Assembly (NCBI RefSeq): GCF_016862115.1
Contig: NZ_BOMI01000015.1
Coordinates: 1 to 41,083, forward strand
Direction of reading: 5' to 3'
From: Paractinoplanes deccanensis
GTDB taxonomy: Bacteria; Actinomycetota; Actinomycetes; Mycobacteriales; Micromonosporaceae
DNA length: 41,083 nucleotides
Shown here: piece by piece, positions 8,527 to 15,587 of the stretch
Layout of the letters: every line of letters starts with the position of its first letter
Numbering within the stretch: the first letter of the stretch is position 1
Position numbers and translations under genes: made by a program
Notes under the pieces: generated by a model
The model's input: only the letters and a program-made list of their open reading frames with translations
Told to the model about the DNA's origin: nothing
Database searches by the model: none

Positions 8527-8572
8527 CATCGTCTTCGAGGCGCACTCCCGCAGCGAGGACAACGACCGCGGC
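8516..8572 (+). pseudogene. Possible remnant of a histidine phosphatase gene
   Basis: From ATG 8516, overlapping the end of the PmoA-like gene, 19 codons read MSTDIVFEAHSRSEDNDRG. This resembles the start of a group of actinobacterial histidine phosphatase (phosphoglycerate-mutase-like) proteins as I remember them. The expected continuation (IATGWLPG type) is absent; the frame runs into arginine-rich nonsense and the 3' end of the convergent gene. Probably a deletion scar, but the match is short. Confidence 0.3.
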
Positions 8573-8606
8573 AGCCGTGGCCCGGCGCGAGGGCTGGGAA
8601 TGCAGG

Positions 8607-9512
8607 CTAGGCCCCGATCTCGGCGGCGATCGGGAGGTGGTCGCTTCCGGTCCGCGGCAGGGCACGGACGCCGGTGACGGTCAGCTCGCGCGCCAGGATC
8701 TGGTCGATGCGGGCCACCGGCAGCCGGGCCGGCCAGCTGAACGCGAAGTCGCGCGCGGTCGACACGTGCTCCAGCACCGGGCCGAGGCCGCGGTCGTGCA
8801 CCGTGCCGTTGAGGTCGCCCAGCACCACGACCCGCGGCAGTGGCTCCGCCGCGAGCGCCGCGCCGAGCTTGACGGCGCCCTCGTCACGGTGAACCGAATC
8901 GAAGCCACCCAGCCCCATCCGGACGGACGGCAGATGCGCCACATAGACGGCCAGGTCGCCCCGCGGGGTGCGCGCCACCGCCCGCAGCCCCCGGTTCCAG
9001 TCGGCACCGAAATCCGCCGGCCGCAGGTCGACCGGCCCCGCCTCGGCGAGCGGATAGCGCGACCACAGGCCGACCGTGCCCTGCACGCTGTGATACGGAT
9101 AGGCGGCCGCGAACACGGCCTCATAGGTGGTGACCGCCGGAGCCGTGACCTCCTCGAGGCCGATGAGATCCGGCCCGGCGGCCATGAGCGCCCGCGCCGT
9201 GCCGCCCGGGTCGGCGTTCTCGTCGCTCACGTTGTGCTGCACCGCCACCAGGTCGTGCGACCGGTCCCGCGACGGCACCACATAACCCCAGAAGAGCGCG
9301 AGCCAGGCGGCCAGCGGCAACGCCACCGCGGGCAGCGCCACCCGGGGCCGCCACCACGCGAGCCCGGCCAGCACCGGAATCGCCAGGCCCAGCCACGGCA
9401 GGAACGTCTCGACCGCACTGCCCAGCCGCATCCCCAGCCCCGGCACGAACCGATGCAGCGCCAACACCCCGGCGAGCAGCACCGCCAGCCCAGCCACCAC
9501 GAACCCCCGCAC
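8607..9512 (-). CDS. Membrane-anchored endonuclease/exonuclease/phosphatase (EEP) family protein
   Basis: Protein of 301 aa with a GTG start at 9512 and a weak ribosome site. Three hydrophobic segments (about residues 3-20, 35-55 and 60-80) are followed by an extracytoplasmic EEP domain. Domain motifs are VAVQHNVSDEN, DLIGLEEV (metal-binding Glu), VYVAHLPSV, VVVLGDLNG (Asp and Asn of GDxN) and GSDHLPI (catalytic His). Such proteins hydrolyse phosphodiesters or phosphomonoesters; the substrate is unknown. It is convergent with the PmoA-like gene and divergent from the nucleotide cassette. Confidence 0.88.
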   Translation of the reverse strand: MRGFVVAGLAVLLAGVLALHRFVPGLGMRLGSAVETFLPWLGLAIPVLAGLAWWRPRVALPAVALPLAAWLALFWGYVVPSRDRSHDLVAVQHNVSDENADPGGTARALMAAGPDLIGLEEVTAPAVTTYEAVFAAAYPYHSVQGTVGLWSRYPLAEAGPVDLRPADFGADWNRGLRAVARTPRGDLAVYVAHLPSVRMGLGGFDSVHRDEGAVKLGAALAAEPLPRVVVLGDLNGTVHDRGLGPVLEHVSTARDFAFSWPARLPVARIDQILARELTVTGVRALPRTGSDHLPIAAEIGA

Positions 9513-9684
9513 CGGGCGATCTTCGCAGGCCGCCGCAACCCTCGATCACCTTCTGGGGCGGACGGCGGCCGCCGGTCCACCTCCGTGTGTCTCACGTCGA
9601 TCGCGGGAGCCGCCCTGGCTACCATGGACGAGCACTGTCGCCCAAGATTCGCTCCCGATCCCGACGATACGGAGAGAAGGGTTC

Positions 9685-10674
9685 ATGACGGTCAGCCACA
9701 TCCTCGACGGCCTGGCTTGCATCGACCGTGGGAAACTGGACTTCGCGGTGGTGGCGGAATTGTCGGCACCCGAGTCGCCCGGCACAGCGGAGAAACAGAA
9801 ACAGGCTCTCGTTTTCTTGAAGCCGGAACTGCTCTACAGCGAACCGAGCCGCTCCGCCGCATTGCGGGTCGTCGTCGACGTTCTCGAGCGCGACGGATTG
9901 TCGATCCACGGCGCCGCGGTGCTGGGCCCGCGCAGGCTGGCCCGCGTCATTCCCCGTCACTACGGGGTGATCAACTACGTTTCCCAGCGGGGAGCCGAAG
10001 CCCTGTCGGCGACCGCCTCGGCGGCGCTGGACAGGGCGTTCGGTGACGACATGCGGGCGGGGGTGCCCGTTCTGGGCGGACACCAGCTTCTGAGCTCGAC
10101 GAGCGTTTCCGCGCGGCGGCTGGCCGAGCTGATCGACGGCCGAGCGCCCGTCAAGCTCGCTCCTGGTACATACGCGACCAAGGCCACGACCGACGAGGGT
10201 GCCGTCATCGTTCTCAACGGGTTCCATCCCGAGCAGTTGGAGCATTACACGCAACCCGAGGCGCGAGTTGTGGCACTCGAGGTCAGGTGGGCCGAGCCCG
10301 CCTGGAGTGCTTTCCGGGCCGATGTCGTCGGCGCGACCGATCCGGCGAAGGCGAGCGAAAGCTCCATCCGTGGCCTCCTGCACGGCGAACGGGAGGCGCT
10401 GTCCATCGGTGCCGTCACGATCTCCCGCAACGGTGTCCACGGCTCCGCCGGTCCGCTGGAGGCCATGATCGAACTGTCGCGGTTCTTCGGCGTGCCGGCC
10501 GCGGACACCGACTTCGGAAGCCGGCTGGCGACCTCCGGCCGCGCGGCGACCAGAGACCTCGTCGTCTATGAGTCGCTCGACCGCGCGATCGTCCAGCAGC
10601 TGTTCGACGCCACCGAGGACGTCGAGCCGGACGATGCTGTCGAAATCCTGGGCGACCTGCACGCCGATCGTTGA
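9685..10674 (+). CDS. Divergent nucleoside-diphosphate kinase-like protein with large insert
   Basis: Protein of 329 aa, ATG 9685 after a GGAGAGAAGG site. The N-terminal part (residues 41-93) matches NDP kinase: ALVFLKPELL with K46 and the helix ending RHYG. The C-terminal part matches again: FRADVVGATDPAKA (R211), SSIRG (R229) and SRNGVHGS with N249 and H252, the phosphohistidine position. All key NDK residues I can place are present. Between the halves lie about 90 extra residues (about 94-185). NDK proper is about 140 aa, so this is more than twice the usual size. It is first of five codirectional genes with nucleotide-related folds. Likely phosphate transfer on a nucleotide; the insert may change substrate or add a partner. 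Confidence 0.75.
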   Translation: MTVSHILDGLACIDRGKLDFAVVAELSAPESPGTAEKQKQALVFLKPELLYSEPSRSAALRVVVDVLERDGLSIHGAAVLGPRRLARVIPRHYGVINYVSQRGAEALSATASAALDRAFGDDMRAGVPVLGGHQLLSSTSVSARRLAELIDGRAPVKLAPGTYATKATTDEGAVIVLNGFHPEQLEHYTQPEARVVALEVRWAEPAWSAFRADVVGATDPAKASESSIRGLLHGEREALSIGAVTISRNGVHGSAGPLEAMIELSRFFGVPAADTDFGSRLATSGRAATRDLVVYESLDRAIVQQLFDATEDVEPDDAVEILGDLHADR

Positions 10675-10720
10675 CCAGCACGCTTCGGCGTTCCTTCAGT
10701 CGCACCCAGGAGAACAGATC

Positions 10721-11248
10721 ATGCGCGTAGCCATCGGGTCGAAGAACCCCACCAAGGCCGATGCCGTCCGCTCCGCATTCGGCAGCGTCTGGCCGGATGA
10801 GCAGTGGCAATTCTCCCTGCATTCCGTCCCTTCCGGCGTGCCGGATCAGCCGCGGTCCGATACCGAGGCTCTCTGCGGCGCACGCAATAGAGCCCGAAAC
10901 GCGTTGAACGCCGGTGACGCCGACTTCGGCATCGGCTTGGAGGGCGGCCTGCACCAGGTCGCGGACAGGTGGTACGACTCCGGCTGGGCGGTGATTGTCG
11001 ACCGCGAGGGCCGCGAAGGCTCCGGGACGACGATACGGATGCCGGTACCGCCGCCGATCCTCACGCTCATGGACGCGGGGCTGGAGCTCGGCGCGGCGTG
11101 TGACGAGATCTTCGCCGAACGGAACCTCAAACAGCGGGGTGGCTTCTTCGGCGTCATGACGGACGGCGTTCTGGACCGGGCCAACACTTATCGAGACGCG
11201 GTGGTGGCCGGCCTCGCGGTCTTCATCCGTAAGGAGCTCTGGGACTAG
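10721..11248 (+). CDS. DUF84 inosine/xanthosine triphosphatase-like protein
   Basis: Protein of 175 aa. ATG 10721 is chosen because AGGAG stands eight bases upstream and the family begins with RVAIGSKNPTK. Further matches are SGVPDQPRSDTEALCGARNRA, the core GIGLEGGL, and KQRGGFFGVMTDG near the C-terminus. These correspond to the YjjX/DUF84 family, which hydrolyses ITP, XTP and other non-canonical purine triphosphates. In this cassette it could clean or remodel the nucleotide pool. It follows the NDK-like gene by 46 bases, probably in one transcript. Confidence 0.85.
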   Translation: MRVAIGSKNPTKADAVRSAFGSVWPDEQWQFSLHSVPSGVPDQPRSDTEALCGARNRARNALNAGDADFGIGLEGGLHQVADRWYDSGWAVIVDREGREGSGTTIRMPVPPPILTLMDAGLELGAACDEIFAERNLKQRGGFFGVMTDGVLDRANTYRDAVVAGLAVFIRKELWD

Positions 11249-11271
11249 AGGCGGCACCTGAGGAGTTGCGG

Positions 11272-11982
11272 ATGCGGGACGCAAGGAGACCAGTCGACAC
11301 CTCATCAATCACGCGTGGCGGATACGTCGCGATCACGGGCGCCATCGCGGCCGGCGCCACGACGCTCTCCACGGTTCTGCACGATCGACTGCACTGGACT
11401 CGCTACGAGGACGAGCGTGTGCACACCAGCAACGCCTTTTTCCAGTCCGCCTACGCCGACTTCCCCCGCTGGGGCTTCCACAGTCAGGTCCACTTCATGG
11501 TCGCGTCGGCGGAACGCCATGTCTCTCTGCGAGCGCACCTCGACAACCATCTGCCTCCCGGCTTGCCGATCATGGAAGACCGTACGCCTTTCGAGCACAC
11601 CGGCGCCTACCTGCGGGCTTACCAGAAGACGGGCGGGCTGACCGCACGGGAAAGCGAGCTGCTCGAACGGCTCGGAGAAGCGCTCTCCTCGGTGTACGTG
11701 ACGCCGGACCTGCTCGTGTTCCGCCAGATCTCCGACGAGCAGATGGTGCGCCGGGTACGCGAGCGAGGCCGCCCGGGAGAAGCGGACGCCAGTGTCGAGT
11801 TTCTGGCCGCAGTGCGGGACTCGTTCGAGGAGATGATGAACGGATGGACGCGCAGCTCGTTACTCGTTCTGTCATCGGATGTGGACGTGCTGGACCCGGT
11901 GCAGGCTGAGGAGGTCAGCCGCATGATCGACCGTGCCTTGTCCGAGGCGCGCGACCGGCCGGAGGGAGGAACGCAGCGGTGA
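11272..11982 (+). CDS. Deoxynucleoside kinase-like protein lacking the P-loop lysine
   Basis: Protein of 236 aa. ATG 11272 is preceded by GAGGAG; a TTG six bases earlier is less likely. The fold matches the dNK/thymidine kinase 2 family. Matching parts are the P-loop position at 23-31, the FPRWGFHSQVHFMV helix, the MEDRTPFEHT segment (101-110, the ERS-type motif with R104), and the LID-like RVRERGRPGE followed by FLAAVRDSFEEMM. The P-loop reads GAIAAGATT, so Ala29 replaces the invariant Lys. The enzyme may be a pseudokinase, a nucleotide sensor, or use another lysine. Its stop overlaps the next start by four bases. Confidence 0.75.
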   Translation: MRDARRPVDTSSITRGGYVAITGAIAAGATTLSTVLHDRLHWTRYEDERVHTSNAFFQSAYADFPRWGFHSQVHFMVASAERHVSLRAHLDNHLPPGLPIMEDRTPFEHTGAYLRAYQKTGGLTARESELLERLGEALSSVYVTPDLLVFRQISDEQMVRRVRERGRPGEADASVEFLAAVRDSFEEMMNGWTRSSLLVLSSDVDVLDPVQAEEVSRMIDRALSEARDRPEGGTQR

Positions 11983-13370
11983 GCAGCTATCTCCGCTCGG
12001 AGCTGGTCAGCGCCATTCAGCATGGCAACATGGTGTTCATCGTCGGCGCCGGCGCATCGATGCACGCCACGAACGGGGTCCCGGAGGCCTCGTGGACCGG
12101 CCTTGTCGAAGCCGGGATTCAGCGGTGCGCCGACCTCGACACGTCCCTGCCGAAGACGTGGGCACGGACCAGGCTCAGATCCCTCAAAGGGCCCGACCCG
12201 AGCCAGATGATCGCGGTGGCGCAGGAGGTGGAGACCTTCCTCAAGCGCATGCCCGGGCGCCACTACTCGAAATGGCTTTCCGACACCGTCGGCAGGCTGA
12301 GGATCGACAATCCGACGCTCGTCGACGCTCTGCTGTCGTCGGGTGCTCCGCTGATGACCACGAACTACGACAGCCTGCTCGAACTCGGCACGAAACGCGA
12401 GGCAGTCACCTGGAGCCAGTTCGCGGACATGCAGGCCGAGATGCTGGAACCGGGTAGGTACGTCGTCCATCTGCACGGGCATTGGCGTCATCCCGAGAGT
12501 GTGGTCTTCGGATATGACAGCTATGCCGGTGTCATCGGAGACCCGGCATCGCAGGCGTTCCTCCGCGCGATGCTGACCGTCAAGTCGGTCGCGTTCGTCG
12601 GATTCGGGCAGGGCATCTCCGATCCCAATTTCACGGCCCTGACGACGTGGCTGACCACCGCGCTCAGGTCCACCGGGGTCGCCCCGGTCATCCTGGTCCG
12701 CAATCAGGAGCTGGCGGCCACGCGCGCCCGGTGCGAGCCGCTGGGAATCAATGCGATCCCCTACGGTGACGACTTCGCGGACCTGCCGCTCTACATCGCC
12801 GACATGGTCACCGAAGCACGCGTGAACGGCAATCGGGCGGCCACCATCGACTTCGGATGGGACGCCATCTCGGCCAAGTTGATGCGGCTCCAGCGGCGGA
12901 TCACTCGAAGTTTCGTTCCCGATTTCATCGTCGCGACGTCCGGCCCGGGTAACTTCGCACCCGCCTACTGCCTGGCGAACTGGGGTGACGAGCCGCCGCT
13001 GCTGAGCGCGGTGTGCTTTCCCCGGAAGCCGAACCGCAGTGATCGCAACATCGCGTTCGAGGACGTCGCCGATGCCAGCGGCTGGGTCCATTTCACCTCG
13101 ACCAAGTGGGACGTCTATCTCCCCAATCTGATTCGCCACTTCCCGTCGGGGTCACGGGCCCTGATCTTCGACGACCGGGTCGTGGGAGGCCGCACCCAGC
13201 CCGGCATCGCCAAGATACTCGAGGGTTTCGGCTACGAGGTCCGTCGCGCCGCTTTGGTCGTTGATCCCAGCTGTGCGGATTCCGTTGATTTCTATGAGGA
13301 GGTAGTTGATGGCGACTTCACTTTCCCCTGGGGCGGGCGGTACGGCAGAGGTGAAAGAACGACTCGCTGA
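11979..13370 (+). CDS. SIR2-domain protein fused to a phosphoribosyltransferase-like domain
   Basis: Protein of 463 aa with GTG start 11979, after GGAGGGAGG, overlapping the kinase-like stop. Residues 1-285 are a SIR2-type NAD-binding domain: IVGAGAS (21-27), TTNYDSLLE (from about 126, catalytic Asn), VVHLHGHW (about 162-169, catalytic His) and FVGFGQGISDPNF (from about 205). Both NADase residues are kept. Residues about 310-463 look like a type I phosphoribosyltransferase: an N-terminal FIVATSGPGNFAPAY loop, the PRPP-motif-like RALIFDDRVVGGRT (about 393-406), and a terminal FPWGG resembling the PW end of xanthine-type enzymes. SIR2 NADases are common effectors of phage defence. The fusion suggests NAD or nucleotide metabolism tied to a sensing or transferase domain. 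The SIR2 call is sure; the transferase call is less so. Confidence 0.82.
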   Translation: MSSYLRSELVSAIQHGNMVFIVGAGASMHATNGVPEASWTGLVEAGIQRCADLDTSLPKTWARTRLRSLKGPDPSQMIAVAQEVETFLKRMPGRHYSKWLSDTVGRLRIDNPTLVDALLSSGAPLMTTNYDSLLELGTKREAVTWSQFADMQAEMLEPGRYVVHLHGHWRHPESVVFGYDSYAGVIGDPASQAFLRAMLTVKSVAFVGFGQGISDPNFTALTTWLTTALRSTGVAPVILVRNQELAATRARCEPLGINAIPYGDDFADLPLYIADMVTEARVNGNRAATIDFGWDAISAKLMRLQRRITRSFVPDFIVATSGPGNFAPAYCLANWGDEPPLLSAVCFPRKPNRSDRNIAFEDVADASGWVHFTSTKWDVYLPNLIRHFPSGSRALIFDDRVVGGRTQPGIAKILEGFGYEVRRAALVVDPSCADSVDFYEEVVDGDFTFPWGGRYGRGERTTR

Positions 13371-13722
13371 GATAGAGATCGCCCTGAGTCATCTTCAGGC
13401 CTTGCAGGTGCAGTACGACCAGGATATGTGGGACATCAACGATCCCGACTTCAGCAAGATGAATCACATCCATCTGCATCTGTCGAAGACCGTCGGGAAG
13501 CTGGCCGCCATGGTGGAGCCGATGGATCACAAGAACCACCATGACGGCGATGTGGACGTGCACGCGCTGGCGGCCGTGATCGGGCCCATCGTGGCCGACC
13601 TCGTGCTCCACGCCGCCCAGCTCGCCAACCTCACCGATCAGAATGTGGGGGCGGCGCTGCGGTCGCGCTATCGGGACAATGCTTCACGGTTCGCGCCGGC
13701 GTCGATCTTCGCCGACCTATGA
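13309..13722 (+). CDS. Small MazG-like protein (candidate)
   Basis: Protein of 137 aa. ATG 13309 follows GAGGAGG, and the first 62 bases overlap the end of the SIR2 gene, so translation is probably coupled. It is predicted all-helical. The C-terminal part ADLVLHAAQLANLTDQNVGAALRSRYRDNASRF (residues 96-128) strongly recalls the last helices of MazG-type nucleotide pyrophosphohydrolases. The E-x-x-E and E-x-x-D metal motifs are incomplete: only the Asp at 97 is clearly placed. It may be inactive or bind nucleotide without cleaving it. The stop overlaps the convergent thymidylate-synthase-like stop. Confidence 0.6.
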   Translation: MATSLSPGAGGTAEVKERLAEIEIALSHLQALQVQYDQDMWDINDPDFSKMNHIHLHLSKTVGKLAAMVEPMDHKNHHDGDVDVHALAAVIGPIVADLVLHAAQLANLTDQNVGAALRSRYRDNASRFAPASIFADL

Positions 13723-14703
13723 CCGTCCCGCTCGTGTGGCCGGCCCGCTGAGGCCGCCGACGGCTCCCGCGCCCGCAAGCAATACCGCGGCGAGCTCGCG
13801 GTCGCCGGCCGTGTCGAGGACATGACCGAGCAGGATCCGCTGGACAACGCTGGAGAAGGAGTGGGATCTGTCCCGCTCGGCCTCGTGGGCCCAGGACCGG
13901 ATCGTGGCGATCGGCACGGCCCGCATCTCGGTCATGCGCGAAGCCAGTTGGCGCAGACCGGGAAGGGAGCAGATGGCGGGCATCGTCACGTTCGTCAGAT
14001 CCCCGGCCGCCACGCTCTCGGTCACGGCTAATTCCTCCTCATAGAAATGGAGGGAATTGCAGTGATGCGTATACGTCCCGACCTCGACGCCCAATTCGCG
14101 GGCCATCAGGCACTGCAGCGAGGTGAGCAGCGGGATGTCGTACGGCATGACCATGATCGCTGACTGGGAGCGCATGGTGCCGATCGCGCTGAGCCGGCCT
14201 CCTCGAAGGAAGAACTGGAGCGACGCGATGCAGGGGATGTCCTTCGTGTCGGCGGTCAGGTCGGCCGGGTCGACGAGGAGCATGATCGCCCGTCGGGTGC
14301 TGGGATCGCTCGTCAGCCGGCGCCTGGCCATGGCGAATTGCTCGACGGCTCCGAAGAGGCGCGGACCGGGCGCGCTCCGGATGCAGGCCCCGTCGTCGCT
14401 GAAGTTCATCGCCCGCGGGTTCCAGTACCCGATCTCGTCCACGGCGTCGCTGCCCGCCACCGTCCACAGGATGTTCGCCAGCAGGTAGGGCACATGGATC
14501 GGGCGCGCGGGCCGATCGATGAGAACCCGGCGGGGATCCTCGAGGGAGAACGTGTAGGCCAGGATCTCGCGGAAGGGGCGGACCGCGGTCCCGTACGACG
14601 AGCCGACCGACCGCGCGTCGCTCACTCCAGCGACCCGGTCGGCCTCGAGCAGGTCCCCGGCGACGGCGGTCATCGCCTGTGCGAGGTCAGAGAAGGTCGC
14701 CAT
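13717..14703 (-). CDS. Thymidylate synthase / (d)CMP hydroxymethylase family protein
   Basis: Protein of 328 aa, ATG 14703, 16 bases after the upstream gene. The thymidylate synthase fold is evident in the order STRRAIMLLV, DIPCIASLQF (C158, catalytic nucleophile), TMRSQSA (R178 and S179, phosphate contacts), MPYDI (D189), LGVEVGTYTHHCNSLHFYEEEL (H219 and Y221). In dUMP-specific enzymes the residue at D189 is Asn. Asp there is the known mark of cytosine-nucleotide enzymes such as T4 dCMP hydroxymethylase and MilA-type CMP hydroxymethylases. The Asp after RSC/RSQ is Ser here, another departure. So a dCMP or CMP hydroxymethylase or methylase is more likely than housekeeping ThyA. The last 50 residues are Ala/Gly-rich. 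Confidence 0.78.
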   Translation of the reverse strand: MATFSDLAQAMTAVAGDLLEADRVAGVSDARSVGSSYGTAVRPFREILAYTFSLEDPRRVLIDRPARPIHVPYLLANILWTVAGSDAVDEIGYWNPRAMNFSDDGACIRSAPGPRLFGAVEQFAMARRRLTSDPSTRRAIMLLVDPADLTADTKDIPCIASLQFFLRGGRLSAIGTMRSQSAIMVMPYDIPLLTSLQCLMARELGVEVGTYTHHCNSLHFYEEELAVTESVAAGDLTNVTMPAICSLPGLRQLASRMTEMRAVPIATIRSWAHEAERDRSHSFSSVVQRILLGHVLDTAGDRELAAVLLAGAGAVGGLSGPATRAGRS

Positions 14704-14719
14704 GCCCCACCGACCGGCT

Positions 14720-15367
14720 TCAGATCTCGGCCGAGGCGAAGAGCAGGCCCCGTTCCTCGTCGGATGCGATCAGGTCGAGGTGGCTCACGAGGAGGGTCTC
14801 GATGTACGACTCGGGAGAGTCGTGCCGTATCGCGGGAGCGCCGAGCTCGTTCGCGAAGTCGGCGACCACGACGTCGGTGCCCCGGGATCTCCAGCTCGCA
14901 CAACTCAGAGGCCGGAAGCCGAAATGAACCAGGCGCCGCACGGCCGTGCCGAAAGCTCTGATGAGCTCCGATCGCCGTCCGGCGACCGACAGCGCCTCGG
15001 GGAACGAGTACGGGATCCGTTCCTCGATCAGCAAACCGCGGCCGACACCGATCAGGCGGGGCACCTCGACTCCGGCCAGGGAAACGGCGTCCCGCCGCAT
15101 GTTCCATTCGTCGACGACATGCGCGGGCCGGTCGGCCGCGGATGTGCTCGCCTTCACGACGTAGATGCCGGCCGGTGAACCATCGCAGAAGACGTCGAAG
15201 TCGAGCGCCTGGACGTCGGGTCCGGCGTCGTACCACTCCGACTCGGCGATGCGGAACTGGCCGGCAGCTGCGGGAACGATCCCCAGGACGATGGTCGCCT
15301 CCCGCAGGCTTCCCACCATCGCGATCTGCTGCAATTCAACGGATAGGCTCCACTTGCCTGTGGTCAC
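14720..15367 (-). CDS. Aminoglycoside-phosphotransferase/protein-kinase-fold protein, probably atypical
   Basis: Protein of 215 aa. GTG 15367 is chosen because GGGGAGG lies four bases upstream. The pattern fits a kinase fold: GIYVVKAS with K72 as the candidate ATP-binding lysine, EWNMRRDAVSLAGVEVPRL with E87, the hinge-like GRGLLIEERIP, and VVVADFANELGAP with D170 at the metal-binding DFG place. The catalytic loop expected before it (HxD...N) is replaced by RPLSCASWRSRG, with no Asp or Asn. This suggests a pseudokinase or altered mechanism. It is cotranscribed with the thymidylate-synthase-like gene. I do not recognise a named family. Confidence 0.6.
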   Translation of the reverse strand: MTTGKWSLSVELQQIAMVGSLREATIVLGIVPAAAGQFRIAESEWYDAGPDVQALDFDVFCDGSPAGIYVVKASTSAADRPAHVVDEWNMRRDAVSLAGVEVPRLIGVGRGLLIEERIPYSFPEALSVAGRRSELIRAFGTAVRRLVHFGFRPLSCASWRSRGTDVVVADFANELGAPAIRHDSPESYIETLLVSHLDLIASDEERGLLFASAEI

Positions 15368-15572
15368 TGCGCCTCCCCGGAGCCAGCGCCATCGTGGAAC
15401 CCGAACATACGTGGTCGCAAGGTCCCTGACCACCTACCCATTCTCGCGGGGGCTGCCGGTCGCCGAGCTGCCGTCGCGGGCCGAGGGCGGGACAGGGGAC
15501 ACTCCGGCCGCCGCCGGGTCCTCCGTGGGGAGGGTCGTTGATCGGACAGGATCCTGGCGGCCCGAGCGGTCC

Positions 15573-15587
15573 TACGCTGGGGCGATG
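15573..15587 (+). promoter_or_regulatory. Leaderless-type -10 box before the S41 peptidase
   Basis: TACGCT (15573-15578) stands six bases before ATG 15585, the spacing of actinobacterial leaderless transcripts. No clear ribosome site precedes the ATG, and no good -35 box is seen. Confidence 0.4.

Noticed and set aside
13717..14703. Housekeeping thyA
   Set aside because: The substrate Asn is Asp, the Asp of the RSxD motif is Ser, no folA is nearby, and the neighbours are cassette genes.
9685..15367. Prophage or integrative element carrying the nucleotide cassette
   Set aside because: I see no integrase, tRNA, att-like direct repeat, transposase or phage structural gene at either border; transfer remains possible but unsupported.
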